From Ensifer oleiphilus (GTDB lineage: Bacteria; Pseudomonadota; Alphaproteobacteria; Rhizobiales; Rhizobiaceae): DNA of 64,000 nucleotides. The stretch lies in assembly GCF_013371465.1 (NCBI RefSeq), contig NZ_JABWDU010000005.1:248001-312000 (forward strand), written 5' to 3'. This document shows positions 41,967 through 53,052 of this stretch, piece by piece. The translations under genes were made by a program, and so were the position numbers. The notes below the pieces were generated by a model. It was not told the origin of the DNA. It was given only the letters and a program-made list of their open reading frames with translations, and did not search any database. The first letter of the stretch is position 1, and every line of letters begins with the position of its first letter.

Positions 41967-43259
41967 ATGTCCGAATTTTTTGTCATTTTCGTCCTGCTTT
42001 TGATCAACGCATTTTTTGCTCTCTCGGAAATGGCAATCGTCTCGGCAAGCAAGCCATTGCTTCGCCAGATGGCAAAACAGGGAAATCTCCGCGCCGATGC
42101 GGCACTGAAGCTGGCGGAAGATCCCGGCAAGTTTCTTTCCACCGTCCAGGTGGGCATCACTTTGGTCGGCACGCTCGCCGGCGCCTATGGTGGCGCGACC
42201 ATCGCAGCCAAGTTCGCGCCGTTCTTCGACAGCATCGCCTGGATCAACCCCTACGGCCATCCGGTCGCCGTCGCGATCGTGGTCACACTGATCACATTCC
42301 TCTCCGTCGTTATCGGCGAGTTGATCCCCAAGCAGCTGGCACTGAAGAATTCGGAGGGCTTCGCGATGTTCGTCGCCCGGCCGATGACGCTTTTGTCGCG
42401 CATCGTGGCGCCGGTCGTCTATCTCTTCGAAACCTCCGCTGCCCTGATGATGCGTCTGCTCGGCATCCGCCCCGATGACCCGGACCATGTGACCGAAGAG
42501 GAAGTTCACGCGATCATGGCTGAGGGCGTGGAAAGCGGTGCGATCGAAAAGTCGGAGCACGAGATGCTTCGCCGCATCATCCGCCTCGGCGACCGCAACG
42601 TGAAGTCGATCATGACGCACCGCACCGAGATGAGCTTCATCGACATCAACGACAGCCTGGAGACCATCGGCGAGAAGATCCGCCAATATGGTCACTCCCG
42701 TTATCCCGTCGTCGACGGACCGAGTGGCGACGTTATCGGCGCGGTTCTGGCCAAGGAAATCCTTAACGCGCCGACGTCGGTTCCGCTCGACGTGCGCAAA
42801 TATGTGCGCGAGATCCACACTCTGCCGGAAACAGCGTCCTGCCTGAAGGCGCTCGATGCCTTCAAGTCGTCAAGCATCAACATGGCGATGATCGTCGACG
42901 AATACGGCAGCACCGAAGGCATCATCACCATCGCTGATATCCTCGAGGCGATCGTCGGCGTTTTGCCATCGAACTATGACGATCTGGAGCATGCGCTGAT
43001 CCGCCAGCGCGAGGATGGCACCTACCTGGTCGACGGACGCACGCCGATCGATGAAATCCACCTGACCATCGGCATCGAAGGCATCGATGCCGACGGAAAC
43101 TTTGAAACGATAGCGGGCTTTCTGGTTCAGCAGCTGCGCAAGACGCCGGAAGAGGGCGATATCGCGATTGCCCATGGATATCGCTTCGAGGTGATCGACA
43201 TGGATTCCCGTCGCATTGACAAGATCCTCGTCAGCCGCTGCGAGAGCACCGCTGCCTGA
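41967..43259 (+). CDS. CNNM/CorC-type membrane protein (DUF21-CBS-transporter-associated)
   Basis: 430 residues. N-terminal DUF21 domain with three to four helices (FFVIFVLLLINAFFALSEMA; GITLVGTLAGAYGGATIAAK; VVTLITFLSVVIGELIPKQL), the tandem CBS domains around 205-330 (IMTHRTEMSFIDINDSLETI; RYPVVDGPSGDVIGAVLAKE; MAMIVDEYGSTEGIITIADI), and a C-terminal CorC_HlyC domain (GTYLVDGRTPIDEIHLTIGI). The family is linked to magnesium/cobalt efflux; the old hemolysin name is misleading. Confidence 0.93.
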   Translation: MSEFFVIFVLLLINAFFALSEMAIVSASKPLLRQMAKQGNLRADAALKLAEDPGKFLSTVQVGITLVGTLAGAYGGATIAAKFAPFFDSIAWINPYGHPVAVAIVVTLITFLSVVIGELIPKQLALKNSEGFAMFVARPMTLLSRIVAPVVYLFETSAALMMRLLGIRPDDPDHVTEEEVHAIMAEGVESGAIEKSEHEMLRRIIRLGDRNVKSIMTHRTEMSFIDINDSLETIGEKIRQYGHSRYPVVDGPSGDVIGAVLAKEILNAPTSVPLDVRKYVREIHTLPETASCLKALDAFKSSSINMAMIVDEYGSTEGIITIADILEAIVGVLPSNYDDLEHALIRQREDGTYLVDGRTPIDEIHLTIGIEGIDADGNFETIAGFLVQQLRKTPEEGDIAIAHGYRFEVIDMDSRRIDKILVSRCESTAA

Positions 43260-43369
43260 TGTGCCGATGAGGACGCGGCGCCGCTTGGGCGTCGCGGGCC
43301 AGACATTTGTTACTGGCGTTATGGCTGATGCAGTCGTCGTTCGGGAAAAGCGGATAGGCTGAAAAAGCA

Positions 43370-43394
43370 AAAGGTCGGGCAATACCCGACCTTT
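43370..43394. terminator. Bidirectional intrinsic terminator
   Basis: AAAGGTCGGG (43370-43379) and CCCGACCTTT (43385-43394), perfect 10-bp stem, loop CAATA. Lies between the CNNM gene (plus) and moeA (minus), which converge; T-rich sequence on the minus side. The rest of 43260-43597 shows no gene. Confidence 0.85.
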
Positions 43395-43597
43395 CCCTCA
43401 AATCATCACGGCGCCTGCTAGTACATCCGTAGTCATTCGCCTTGAGCGATGATTGAATAATTGCGTTATTAAAGAGTTACTGTGTCGGGCATATGACAAT
43501 CCCGCCACAAATATTCCTTGTGTCCGATGCGCTGCAATGAATACGATGTCCGGCGCGTCGAGTGCATGCAACATGTCGTGCGACCGCGCAGACGGAG

Positions 43598-44809
43598 CTA
43601 TCTGAGCCGGAGGACCTGGCAGCGCGAGCCTGCGGGCGCCTCTTCGGCGTTCGGCGCGCGAACGATCAGGCAATCGGACTGTGCGAACACCTTCATCATC
43701 GACGAATCCTGCCGCGGGAAGGGATGGGCCAAAAGGGAACCGTGCCCATCTTTCGAAAGCCGCGCACGCACATAGTCCTGGCGCTTGTCGTTGGCAGGCA
43801 AGGGCGAGGCGAGGCGGGCGGTGGTAAGACGGTCGCGCGCCGCCAGGCTCGCCAGCTTTCGGGTCAGGGGCTCGAGAAATAGGAGCGCGCAAACGAGGCT
43901 GGACACAGGATTGCCGGGCAGGCCGAGCACAGCCATGCCGTCGAGCTGCCCGACCATCAGGGGCTTTCCGGGCCGCATGGCGATGCGCCAGAAATCGAGT
44001 GTCATACCGTTTGCAAGCAATGTCGACTGAACGAGATCATGATCGCCGACGGAGGCGCCGCCAAGGGTGACGAGTACGTCAGCTTCCGCGAGCCTTGCCT
44101 GTTCTACGGCCGTTGAAATCGCCCGGCTGTTGTCCGGGACGATGCCGAGGTCGAGGACATCGGCCCCATTGTCGCGCGCGATGGCAGCAACACCGAAGGT
44201 ATTGGAGGCTATGATCTGATCGGCGCCGGGTACGCTGCCGGGTGTTAGCAATTCGTCACCGGTGGCAAGTATCGCTATCAAAGGCTTCTTGAAGACCGGC
44301 AGGGTCGCATGGTTCATGCCGGCGGCGACAGTCAGCCGGCCGGCATCCAGCACGTCGCCCGCATGCAACACCGTCTCGCCGGCTGCAAAATCCTGGCCGG
44401 ACAACCTGATATGCCGCCCCTTGCCGGGTGCAAACGAGGTGCGAATTCTGCTATCCGCAAGCTGCTCGGTGTCTTCCTGGATAATGACGGTATCGGCGCC
44501 CACAGGAAGCGGCGCTCCGGTAAAGATGCGAACGGCCTGCCCGGCCTTTACTTCCCCACCGAAGCCATGGCCTGCAGCGGATTGGCCGATGACGCCGAGT
44601 TCGGCGCCGACGGCGCTGACATCTTCGTGACGCACGGCATAACCATCCATCGCGGAATTGTCGAAGGCGGGGTGGGTGACGCGCGCAGCGACATCCTTCG
44701 CCAGGACACGACCGAGGCCGTCATGCAGGCCGATCTCTTCGATTGCCTGCCGCGGGCTGGCACTTCCGAGGATCCTTTCAAGCGCATCTTCGACGGAAAG
44801 CAGCGACAT
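43598..44809 (-). CDS. moeA: Molybdopterin molybdenumtransferase
   Basis: Inserts molybdate into adenylated molybdopterin. 403 residues with the MoeA markers FDNSAMDGYAVR, EDTEQ region, ILATGDELLTPG and VLGLPGNPVSSLVC, and the C-terminal LRPGKPLMVGQLDG-type segment. The gene ends a minus-strand run with moaC 6 bases upstream, so they are co-transcribed. Confidence 0.96.
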   Translation of the reverse strand: MSLLSVEDALERILGSASPRQAIEEIGLHDGLGRVLAKDVAARVTHPAFDNSAMDGYAVRHEDVSAVGAELGVIGQSAAGHGFGGEVKAGQAVRIFTGAPLPVGADTVIIQEDTEQLADSRIRTSFAPGKGRHIRLSGQDFAAGETVLHAGDVLDAGRLTVAAGMNHATLPVFKKPLIAILATGDELLTPGSVPGADQIIASNTFGVAAIARDNGADVLDLGIVPDNSRAISTAVEQARLAEADVLVTLGGASVGDHDLVQSTLLANGMTLDFWRIAMRPGKPLMVGQLDGMAVLGLPGNPVSSLVCALLFLEPLTRKLASLAARDRLTTARLASPLPANDKRQDYVRARLSKDGHGSLLAHPFPRQDSSMMKVFAQSDCLIVRAPNAEEAPAGSRCQVLRLR

Positions 44810-44815
44810 CGTCCG

Positions 44816-45307
44816 TCAGGCTCCCCGACGCTGGTAGTCGCCCGATCGTCCGCCGGATTTGCTGACGAGCTGGATACCGCCGATCTCCATCTCCCGGTCG
44901 GCAGCCTTCGCCATGTCGTAGATCGTCAGGCAGGCGATGCTGACGGCGGTCAGCGCCTCCATCTCGACGCCGGTCTTGCCGGTCAGCTTGGCGAGCGCTT
45001 CGACCCGCAAGCCCGGAAGCGCCGGATCCGGCACAATGTCCACCGACACCTTGCTCAGCATCAGCGGGTGGCAGAGCGGGATCAGGTTAGATGTCTGCTT
45101 GGCGGCCATGATGCCTGCAAGTCGCGCCGTGCCGATGACATCGCCCTTCTTGGCGTCGCCTTCAAGAATCAGGGCAAGCGTTTCAGGGCGCATGCGCACG
45201 TGGCCCTCGGCCGTTGCAGTGCGCACGGTTTCGGCCTTGTCGCCGACATCGACCATGTTTGCTTCGCCGCTGCTGTCGAGGTGCGTGAGCGTGGTCTTGC
45301 CCATCAT
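44816..45307 (-). CDS. moaC: Cyclic pyranopterin monophosphate synthase
   Basis: Converts the cyclised GTP derivative from MoaA into cPMP, the first pterin intermediate of molybdenum cofactor. 163 residues: [33 protein letters not shown], and [22 protein letters not shown] are the family blocks. Starts ATGATG at 45307, overlapping the trpC stop (ATGA), so its translation is coupled to trpC. Confidence 0.97.
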   Translation of the reverse strand: MMGKTTLTHLDSSGEANMVDVGDKAETVRTATAEGHVRMRPETLALILEGDAKKGDVIGTARLAGIMAAKQTSNLIPLCHPLMLSKVSVDIVPDPALPGLRVEALAKLTGKTGVEMEALTAVSIACLTIYDMAKAADREMEIGGIQLVSKSGGRSGDYQRRGA

Positions 45308-46119
45308 TCCGCCGCCAGCACGCTTTCGGAGCCGGTCAGGAGTGCGCGTGTTGCCGTCTCGACATCGCTCTTGCGCATCAGGCTTTCTCCAACGAGGAAA
45401 GTTGTGATGCCGCTCAATTCCAGGCGCTTGCAGTCGTCATGGGTGAAGATTCCGCTTTCGCCGACGAGCAGCCGATCGGACGGAACCATCGATGCCAGCT
45501 GTTCTGAAACGGCGAGATCGACGTCGAATGTTCGCAGATTGCGATTGTTGATGCCGACCAGCGGCGAGGCAAGCTTGAGCGCCCGCTCCATCTCTTCGGC
45601 GTCGTGCACCTCGATGAGAACGTCCATGCCGAGAGAAAAGGCAGAATCCTCCAGGCGCCGGGCGTCGTCGTCGCTGAGCGAAGCCATGATCAGCAGGATG
45701 CAGTCCGCACCCCAGGCGCGCGCCTCGAGCACCTGATAGGTGTCGAACATGAAGTCCTTGCGCAAGGCCGGAAGCGCGCAGGCCGCACGGGCAGCCTCAA
45801 GAAATGCCGGAGCCCCTTGGAAGCTCGGGCCGTCGGTCAGTACGGAAAGACAGGCGGCACCGCCAGCCTCATAGGCCTTCGCCAGGGCTGGCGGATCGAA
45901 ATCGGGGCGGATCAGGCCCTTCGACGGGCTCGCCTTCTTGATTTCGGCGATCAGGCCGAAGCGGCCCTCTTTCTGGCGCGCAGCCAACGCCGCATGGAAC
46001 CCGCGCGGAGCGGACTGATCGGTAATGCGGGCCTTCAGGTCTTCGATCGACGTTTGCGATTTGGCCGCGGCGATCTCGTCGCGCTTATAGGCTTCGATCT
46101 TGCGCAGGATGTCCGTCAT
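45304..46119 (-). CDS. trpC: Indole-3-glycerol phosphate synthase
   Basis: Closes the indole ring of tryptophan. 271 residues, (βα)8 barrel with [48 protein letters not shown] and [12 protein letters not shown]. It is monofunctional (no TrpF domain). Located 14 bases after trpD and overlapping moaC. Confidence 0.97.
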   Translation of the reverse strand: MTDILRKIEAYKRDEIAAAKSQTSIEDLKARITDQSAPRGFHAALAARQKEGRFGLIAEIKKASPSKGLIRPDFDPPALAKAYEAGGAACLSVLTDGPSFQGAPAFLEAARAACALPALRKDFMFDTYQVLEARAWGADCILLIMASLSDDDARRLEDSAFSLGMDVLIEVHDAEEMERALKLASPLVGINNRNLRTFDVDLAVSEQLASMVPSDRLLVGESGIFTHDDCKRLELSGITTFLVGESLMRKSDVETATRALLTGSESVLAAE

Positions 46120-46133
46120 GTTGCTTTCCTATC

Positions 46134-47147
46134 TCACGCAGCGTTCGAAACGCTGACCAGGCGCAGCAGCGCTGCCTTGGCACTGCCGCTTGCGAGCGAT
46201 TGGCGGGCGAGCGTCATGCCTTCACCAAGATTTGCAGCCTTGCCGGCAATCATCAGCGATGCGGCCGCATTGGCAAGCGAAATGTCCCTGTAGGCGTTTT
46301 CAGCGCCATCGAGCACAGCCTGGAGCGCAACGGCATTGTGGGCGCCGTCGCCGCCCTTCAAGGCGTCGAGGGTGACCGTCTGCAGGCCGAAGTCTTCAGG
46401 CGTGAGGTTGAAGGCGCTGATCTTGCCGTTTTCAAGAGCGGCAACCTGCGTTGTGCCGGTGGTGGTGATCTCGTCGAGACCTTCGCCATGCACGACCCAG
46501 ACATTTTCGGATCCGAGGTCGCGCAGCACCTCCGCCAGCGGCTGCACCCATTGCGGCGCGTAGACGCCAACCAGTTGCCGCTTGACGCCGGCGGGATTGG
46601 AGAGCGGGCCGAGCAGGTTGAAGATCGTGCGGGTTCCGAGTTCGACGCGCGTCGGGCCGACATGACGCATGGCGGAATGATGCTGCTGGGCAAACATGAA
46701 GCCGACACCGGCTTCGCTTATGCAGCGCGAAATTGCCTCAGGGCCGATATCGAGCTTGACGCCAAGGCAGGACAGCGCGTCGGCCGTTCCGGACTTGGAG
46801 CTCAGCGCGCGGTTGCCATGCTTGGCGACAGGTACGCCCGCGCCCGCAACGATCAGCGAGGCGAGGGTCGAGATATTGTAGGTGCCGGCGCCATCGCCAC
46901 CAGTGCCGACGATATCGACGGCATTGGCCGGAGCATCGACCGGAAGCATGCGGGCGCGCATGGCGGCAACCGCGCCGACGATTTCGTCGACGGTTTCACC
47001 ACGGACGCGAAGAGCCATCAGGAAGCCGCCGATCTGCGATGGCGTCGCCGCACCCGACATGATGATCTCGAAAGCCGCTCGTGCGTCTTCGCGGTTGAGT
47101 GCCTCGCCGGCGGCGACTTTGGCGACAAACGGTTTCAGATCACTCAT
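46134..47147 (-). CDS. trpD: Anthranilate phosphoribosyltransferase
   Basis: Transfers phosphoribose from PRPP to anthranilate. 337 residues from ATG 47147, preceded by AAGGAAAA. Family blocks: [38 protein letters not shown] (PRPP site), [39 protein letters not shown], and [10 protein letters not shown]. It begins 20 bases downstream of ppiD on the same strand. Confidence 0.97.
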   Translation of the reverse strand: MSDLKPFVAKVAAGEALNREDARAAFEIIMSGAATPSQIGGFLMALRVRGETVDEIVGAVAAMRARMLPVDAPANAVDIVGTGGDGAGTYNISTLASLIVAGAGVPVAKHGNRALSSKSGTADALSCLGVKLDIGPEAISRCISEAGVGFMFAQQHHSAMRHVGPTRVELGTRTIFNLLGPLSNPAGVKRQLVGVYAPQWVQPLAEVLRDLGSENVWVVHGEGLDEITTTGTTQVAALENGKISAFNLTPEDFGLQTVTLDALKGGDGAHNAVALQAVLDGAENAYRDISLANAAASLMIAGKAANLGEGMTLARQSLASGSAKAALLRLVSVSNAA

Positions 47148-47166
47148 CGGTTGTTTTCCTTGCCGC

Positions 47167-49059
47167 TTATCTCTGTGCCAAAGCCGTTTCGGCAAGCGTC
47201 TGATTGATCGAAACACCGTAGGCCGCCTGCAGGGTCGAGACCATCTGGTCAAGAATGTCGTCGCCGCTGGCACGGGCCATGGCCTGGATCTGGCGGCTGT
47301 CGTCTTCGAGCGCGTCGGTCGGGCCGCTGTTCTCGATTGCGGTTACCTTCAGAAGGATCTGGCCGTCACCACCGATACCGGCAGCGTTGGCAACGTGACC
47401 GTCCGGACCGCTGAAGGCGGCAGCGACGGCGGCCGGGCTCAGGGCCGCATCCGACGTCGACCGGGTCAATCCGGCCTTCGTTTCGACGGCAAGCCCAAGT
47501 TCCGTCGCGATATCGGCGAGTGTCGCGCCCTTTTCGATACGCTGCTTCAACTCTGTGGCCTTCGTGGCGAGAGCCGCGCGCTGCTGCTCTGCGGTCCAGT
47601 CCGCAGCCACTTCGTCGCGTGCTTCGTCGAGCGTGCGATCACGTGCCGGAACCACTTCGTCGAGGTCGAACCAGACGTAGCCGTCACGGCCGATGTTCAC
47701 CGGCAACGTCTCGTCACCCATCTGGGCCTTGAAAACTTCCTGCAGCAGTGCGTTCGGCTCTGGCAGCCCGGCGACATCATCGCCGTTCATGTCCTTGCCG
47801 GTTGCGTCGATACCATCGACGGTCGCAACCTTCAGCTTGAGGGTCTCAGCCAGGTCCTTGAGCGAGGCGCCGGAAGCGCGCTCGTCCTCGATCTTGTCGT
47901 GAAGGCCGATGATTTCGTTCTGCGCGTTGGAAAGGGCGATCTCCTTGCGCAGTTCTTCCTTCACCTCATCGAAGCTGCGAACCGTTTCCGCGCGGATGTT
48001 CGTTGCGCGCAGGATCACCGGTCCGAAGGCGCCATCGATGACAGGCGACGTGCCACCATTGGCGGCGATCGCAAAGGCGGCTTCACCGATCTTTGGGTCC
48101 GGAACGTTTGCAGCGGTGAACTCACCCAGCAAAACGTCGGCAGGTGTCTTGCCTTCGGCTTTGACGAGGTCATCGTAGGAGGTGCCGGCGGCAAGCTTGG
48201 CTGCCGCAGCGTCCGCTGCCTCACGCGACGGGAAGGCGAGTTGTTCAATCGTGCGCACGGCTTCGGTGCGGAAATGGTCCTTCCGCTTGTCGTAGTCGGC
48301 GCGAACGTCGGCATCGACCACGGTCGTCACGTCGGCGATATCCTCGGGGGCGAGCTTCAGATAGGTGATCTTGCGGTATTCCGGCGCGCGGTAGTTTGCC
48401 TTGCGGCTGTCGTACCAGGGGGCAAGAACGTCATCGCCCGGCGCCTTGACCGGATCGATATTGGCATTGGACAGGAGGATGTAGTCGATCGAGCGCTTTT
48501 CGTGACGGTAGGACGCGATCGCGTCGCTGAGCACTTTCGGCGCGACATAACCGTCGGACATCGCGTCGACGATCTGCGAGCGCACGGCGACCTGGCTGCG
48601 GTTGTTGATGTAGTCTTGTTCGCGAAGGCCGGCGTTGCGCAGAACGCTGGAGAACGTCAGGCGATCGAACTGGCCGTTGACGCTATGGAAGGCCGGATCT
48701 TCGGCGATGAGCTTGGCCAGCCGGTCTTCCGAAAGGCCGAGGTTCATGTCGCCGGCGAGCTGATCGAGGGCTGCACCCGCAACAAGCTGAGAATAGACCT
48801 GCTGCTCGATGCCGAACGCCTTTGCCTGCTGCGGCGTCAGGCGGGTTCCGAGCTGGCGCGAAACGAGCGCGAGCTGACGCTCGTAAGCGAGACGGAAGTC
48901 AGGGGCCTTGACCTTGACGTCACCGACGACGACGACGGCATCCGACTGGTTCGCGATCATCGATGTCGATGCGCCCCACACCATGAATGACAGCACGAGA
49001 ATGACGAGCAGGCCTTTGACGACCCAGGTCTGGGCGGCTTTTCTCAGGAATTCGAGCAT
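47167..49059 (-). CDS. ppiD: PpiD-type membrane-anchored peptidyl-prolyl isomerase
   Basis: 630 residues. A single N-terminal anchor ([19 protein letters not shown], about residues 14-32) places the rest in the periplasm. Residues 35-160 are the SurA_N-like chaperone region ([19 protein letters not shown]), and about 245-365 a parvulin (PPIC-type) domain ([40 protein letters not shown]). It assists folding of outer-membrane proteins. It is first in the run with trpD-trpC-moaC-moeA, which otherwise is a biosynthetic set; the 374 bases upstream, 49060-49433, hold no gene and face the Na/Pi transporter. Confidence 0.92.
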   Translation of the reverse strand: MLEFLRKAAQTWVVKGLLVILVLSFMVWGASTSMIANQSDAVVVVGDVKVKAPDFRLAYERQLALVSRQLGTRLTPQQAKAFGIEQQVYSQLVAGAALDQLAGDMNLGLSEDRLAKLIAEDPAFHSVNGQFDRLTFSSVLRNAGLREQDYINNRSQVAVRSQIVDAMSDGYVAPKVLSDAIASYRHEKRSIDYILLSNANIDPVKAPGDDVLAPWYDSRKANYRAPEYRKITYLKLAPEDIADVTTVVDADVRADYDKRKDHFRTEAVRTIEQLAFPSREAADAAAAKLAAGTSYDDLVKAEGKTPADVLLGEFTAANVPDPKIGEAAFAIAANGGTSPVIDGAFGPVILRATNIRAETVRSFDEVKEELRKEIALSNAQNEIIGLHDKIEDERASGASLKDLAETLKLKVATVDGIDATGKDMNGDDVAGLPEPNALLQEVFKAQMGDETLPVNIGRDGYVWFDLDEVVPARDRTLDEARDEVAADWTAEQQRAALATKATELKQRIEKGATLADIATELGLAVETKAGLTRSTSDAALSPAAVAAAFSGPDGHVANAAGIGGDGQILLKVTAIENSGPTDALEDDSRQIQAMARASGDDILDQMVSTLQAAYGVSINQTLAETALAQR

Positions 49060-49433
49060 GGGGGCAGAAACCTCGTTGCAGTGCGGTGGCTGTTGGCCAA
49101 ACGAGTTCGTTCCTTAAAACAAACGAAACAGGAAATGAAGGGCGCAATGGCGCAAATTGCGCGCCACCCGCAGATCACGGCAAATCAAGTGATTCGTACG
49201 AACTTCGGGCCGTCGGCAGCCGAGAGGCTCGGGCGAGCTGTTTGCGATGCTGATAGCGATCGATGCGAAGACGCGAATGACAAAATTGGCGTCGGATTTG
49301 TTAGCCGGCAACAGAAATTTGGCCGTCATACTTGGGAATTCGCCGTCGCTGGATTGAGATCGAAAACACTTCGGAACTATGGTTGTGTGTATCGGGCGGG
49401 GCGACTCATGCGGCCTCCGTGGAAAGACATGCC

Positions 49434-51080
49434 ATGCAATCGACAATCGTTATGGTCAATTTGTTTGGAGCGGTGGCGCTGCTGCTGTTCGGCCTTTCCC
49501 TGGTCAAGGAAGGGGTCACGCGCGCCTTCGGGGCGAAGCTGCGGGCCGGCCTTGCTCGGGGCACGAGCGGACCGACGCGATCGTTCCTGACGGGGCTGTT
49601 CGCCACCCTTGCCCTGCAGAGCTCCACCGCAACGGCTCTGATGACCGCGTCCTTCGTGGAAAAGGGGCTGATCCGCTCACGCATGGCGCAGATCGTCTTG
49701 CTCGGCGCCAATGTAGGCACGGCAGTCACCGCCTGGATCGTGGCGACCGGCATCGAATGGCTGTCGCCGATGATCATTCTGGTCGGTGTGATACTGCATC
49801 GCGTCAGCCGGTCGAACGCGCGACAGGGCCTCGGCGCGGCTTTCGTTGGCATCGGCCTGATGTTGCTGTCGCTGCATCTGCTTGGCCTTGCGACCGAGCC
49901 GATGCGCGAATCGGCGGCGCTGGCCGCATTTCTCGGCATGCTCGACAGTGCCTGGCCGGTGGCCTTGATCATATCGGCGGGTCTTGCCTTCGCATCGTCC
50001 TCCAGCCTTGCAGTGGTGATGCTGGTGCTCTCGCTTTCTGCCGCCGGCGTACTCTCCGTCGGGCTGACGGTGGCGCTGGTGCTCGGCGCCAATCTCGGGG
50101 GCGCGATCCCGCCTGTGATGGCAACACTGTCTTCGGCGCCGTCGGCCCGACGCGTGACGCTCGGCAACCTGGTGGTTCGCGCTATCGGCTGTCTGATCGC
50201 GCTGCCTCTGACCGGTGCCAGCGTCGAGTTCCTGCAAAGCTTGCCTTTGCCGAAACAGAACCTGCCGGTGGACATCCATCTGGCGTTCAATCTTGCCATG
50301 GCCATCCTTGCCTGGCCGTTTGCCGGGCTCCTGTCGCGGCTGATGACCCGCTTCATTCCCGACAGCGAGACCGACGAAACCGGTCCGCGCTATCTCGACG
50401 AGAACGTCCTGCACACGCCGGTCATGGCCCTTTCGGGCGCGACGCGCGAAGTGCTGCGCGTCGGCGACCTGATCGAGATGATGCTGATCCGCGCCCAGAC
50501 GGCTTTCAACAACAACGAACTTTCCGAGATCCGCGATGTCGGCAAATTCGAGAAGCAGGTCGATCTGCTGCAGCAGGAGGTGAAGATCTTCCTGTCTCGC
50601 CTGGGTCGTGATGGCCTGAGCCCGGAAGATGGGCGTCGCTCGATCGTCATCATCGACTATGCGATCAATCTCGAGCACATGGGCGATATCATCGAGAAGG
50701 GTCTGTGCGAACAGATCGGCAAGAAGGTCAACAACGGCCTGAAATTCTCCGAAGACGGCTATCAGGAACTCAAAAGTCTGTTCGACCTGACGATCGACAA
50801 TCTGCGCGTCGCCCAGACGATTTTCGTCACACGCAACGCCGATCTCGCCCGGCAATTGATCGAGGTGAAGGTCAATGTTCGGCACATGGAAAAGCGCTCG
50901 GCCGAACGTCATATCGAGCGGCTGCGCGACGGACGGCTCGAAAGCCTGCAGACGAGTTCGCTGCATCTCGACATGCTGCGCGACTTGAAGCGCATCAACG
51001 CCCATATCGCCTCGGTCGCCTATCCGATCCTCGAGGAAAACGGGCTTCTGACCGAGAGCCGCTTGCGGCCGCAGGCGTAA
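49434..51080 (+). CDS. Na/Pi cotransporter family protein
   Basis: 548 residues from ATG 49434 with GGAAAG upstream. Residues 1-325 are the membrane part with the two QSS-type repeats of the family: FATLALQSSTATALMTASF and AGLAFASSSSLAVVMLVLSL (the second shows SSSS instead of QSSS). Residues about 350-540 are a PhoU-like helical domain (REVLRVGDLIEMMLIRAQTA; NLEHMGDIIEKGLCEQIG). It moves phosphate with sodium across the inner membrane. Confidence 0.93.
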   Translation: MQSTIVMVNLFGAVALLLFGLSLVKEGVTRAFGAKLRAGLARGTSGPTRSFLTGLFATLALQSSTATALMTASFVEKGLIRSRMAQIVLLGANVGTAVTAWIVATGIEWLSPMIILVGVILHRVSRSNARQGLGAAFVGIGLMLLSLHLLGLATEPMRESAALAAFLGMLDSAWPVALIISAGLAFASSSSLAVVMLVLSLSAAGVLSVGLTVALVLGANLGGAIPPVMATLSSAPSARRVTLGNLVVRAIGCLIALPLTGASVEFLQSLPLPKQNLPVDIHLAFNLAMAILAWPFAGLLSRLMTRFIPDSETDETGPRYLDENVLHTPVMALSGATREVLRVGDLIEMMLIRAQTAFNNNELSEIRDVGKFEKQVDLLQQEVKIFLSRLGRDGLSPEDGRRSIVIIDYAINLEHMGDIIEKGLCEQIGKKVNNGLKFSEDGYQELKSLFDLTIDNLRVAQTIFVTRNADLARQLIEVKVNVRHMEKRSAERHIERLRDGRLESLQTSSLHLDMLRDLKRINAHIASVAYPILEENGLLTESRLRPQA

Positions 51081-51083
51081 CCG

Positions 51084-52847
51084 TTACGAACCTGCGGCCG
51101 TTTCGCCAGGCCGCAGGCCGTTGCGGACGAATGCGTCGTAGCATGGCGTCAGTTTGATGCGCGTGTGGCCGGTCTCAAGGCTCGGCAGGTAGAGTGCCAA
51201 AAGCGTCCTGTTGACGTTCGTCGTCGGGCAGGTTGGCACGAGTGCGATATCGACGGCGGCGACAGCCGCGCGCACGCTTTCGTCCGGCGGCGGAATGGCG
51301 CGGAAAGGATCTGCGCCGATGGCGACGCGCCTTGGCGCGTGGCGATCCATCAGCCAGGGAAACGGATTGGCGAAGTCGATGTTGAAGATCGTGTCGAAGC
51401 GAACGCCATTGGCATTCTCATAGGCGCGCAGTGCATCGATCGCATTATCGACATTCGCCAACCAACCCGTTTGAAAGTCGAAGTCGCTATAGAGCAGGAA
51501 TGAAGGCAACTCACCTTCATCCGCCAGGGCCTCGAAGGCGCCCGGCTCGGTGATGTAGATGTTGCGCATTCGCCCGGCCCGCACGGCGAGGATCGGGCGG
51601 ACGTTGACGGCCCCCATGGTTTTCAGGTTGCGGCTTTCGATCCTGATATTGTTGACGGCGCCGATCCAGGCGCGTGCACTCTTCTGGACAACGATAGTCA
51701 CCGGTGGAAGTGCGGCAGCGATGGCGAGCAGCCAAACCGCGATTGTCAGCTGCTTAGGCTTGCCCTTCGTGGCGTAGTCGAGAGCGATCCGCAGAAGCAA
51801 TGGATAGAGGAAGATGAAAGCCTGGCTGCCGGTGTTTTGGCTCTCGAACAGGATGCCTGCCACGACAAAGGTGCCAAGCCAGAAGAAATCCTGATCGAAA
51901 ATCCTGCCGAGAGCCGCGATCGAAGGCCGCCGGCATGCATCCTTCAGTAGCGCGACGAAAGAAGGCCGGTCGGCAAAGAACAGGGTGAGGCAGAGAACGC
52001 CTGCCGGCAGCAGCAGACCGGAATTCAGCGATGCGGCCTGTAGCAGGCGCGTCAGCAGGATCCCGTCATTAACGTCGAGCAGTGCAAGAATGTCGCCTAT
52101 ATAGGCCGACACTGCGCCGAGCGACAGTTCGATAACGGCAAGAATGCCAAAGAAGATCAAGGCTGCGGCGACCGCTGAGCGCAGGCTGAACCGTCCGGCA
52201 GCAAACGCGGTCAAGCAGAGGATGACGCCGGCGACGGCTCCCGTGACCTTTACGAAGAAAAGCGCGATCATAGCGCCGGCGGCAACTGCGATGAGGATGC
52301 GTGGATTGCGGACGTAGATGAGCGCTGCGGCCAGCACATAAAGAAGCTGGCACACCTGGCGATTGTAGATGCCGAACCCATCCGACCCCGGATAGGGGTA
52401 GAAGTCGCCGGTGTTGAACGGGAAGATGGAAAAGAGAAGGAAGGGCAACAGAATGGCGTAGGCCAGTGGTCGCGAACGCTTCTGGAGGTCGAACGTGACC
52501 AGGCCGATCAACGGCCCGGTGACGGTGAGAAGGCACCAGCTGGCCAGCAACAGGGGGTGGCCGCTCGGAAAGACCGACTGCAAGCCCGCGAAGAGATAGT
52601 AGCCCAGCGCACCGACCGGTGCGAAGAAGTCGACCGATGGAATCTGGCCGTCGCCAAGCCGGTTGGCGGCGTCGAGATAGAGATAGTGATCCCAGAACAT
52701 TGGCCCTATCGGCTGCGGGATCGTGACGGTCAGAAGCAACGAGAGCAGGACAAGCGCCAGAGCGAGTGCCGCGAGTGGCGAGCGGACGGCAGCCACAATG
52801 GTATTGACCGGCTTTACCGCTGCGTCGAGATCGGTGCTGACATGCAT
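51084..52847 (-). CDS. Polytopic membrane protein, GT-C-like, unknown substrate
   Basis: 587 residues. Ten to twelve hydrophobic helices in residues 15-400 (LAALALALVLLSLLLTVTIP; PLAYAILLPFLLFSIFPFN; ILIAVAAGAMIALFFVKVTG; LLLRIALDY), then a soluble C-terminal portion of about 190 residues. The first loop has FWDHYLYLDAANRLGDGQIP, an acidic and aromatic loop after helix 1 as in GT-C glycosyltransferases and O-antigen-type enzymes. I cannot place it in a family. The gene stands alone, convergent with the Na/Pi gene (stops only 3 bases apart) and divergent from glmU. Confidence 0.75.
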   Translation of the reverse strand: MHVSTDLDAAVKPVNTIVAAVRSPLAALALALVLLSLLLTVTIPQPIGPMFWDHYLYLDAANRLGDGQIPSVDFFAPVGALGYYLFAGLQSVFPSGHPLLLASWCLLTVTGPLIGLVTFDLQKRSRPLAYAILLPFLLFSIFPFNTGDFYPYPGSDGFGIYNRQVCQLLYVLAAALIYVRNPRILIAVAAGAMIALFFVKVTGAVAGVILCLTAFAAGRFSLRSAVAAALIFFGILAVIELSLGAVSAYIGDILALLDVNDGILLTRLLQAASLNSGLLLPAGVLCLTLFFADRPSFVALLKDACRRPSIAALGRIFDQDFFWLGTFVVAGILFESQNTGSQAFIFLYPLLLRIALDYATKGKPKQLTIAVWLLAIAAALPPVTIVVQKSARAWIGAVNNIRIESRNLKTMGAVNVRPILAVRAGRMRNIYITEPGAFEALADEGELPSFLLYSDFDFQTGWLANVDNAIDALRAYENANGVRFDTIFNIDFANPFPWLMDRHAPRRVAIGADPFRAIPPPDESVRAAVAAVDIALVPTCPTTNVNRTLLALYLPSLETGHTRIKLTPCYDAFVRNGLRPGETAAGS

Positions 52848-53052
52848 TGCTGCTTCTCTCCCCGGGGGAGCGATGCACGCGCATGGGTTGTCGGGGCAGG
52901 CTCCGCTTCTCCTTATGCCATCATCGGGTTTTAAGCGGGTTAACGGGACGTGATTGTGCGAGTTATGCTTCCCGCAATATGTTGCTGATACACGAGGGTC
53001 GAATCGGGCGACCCGTTTGGCCCTTCAAGAAAAAGACCAAGGAGATCATTGG

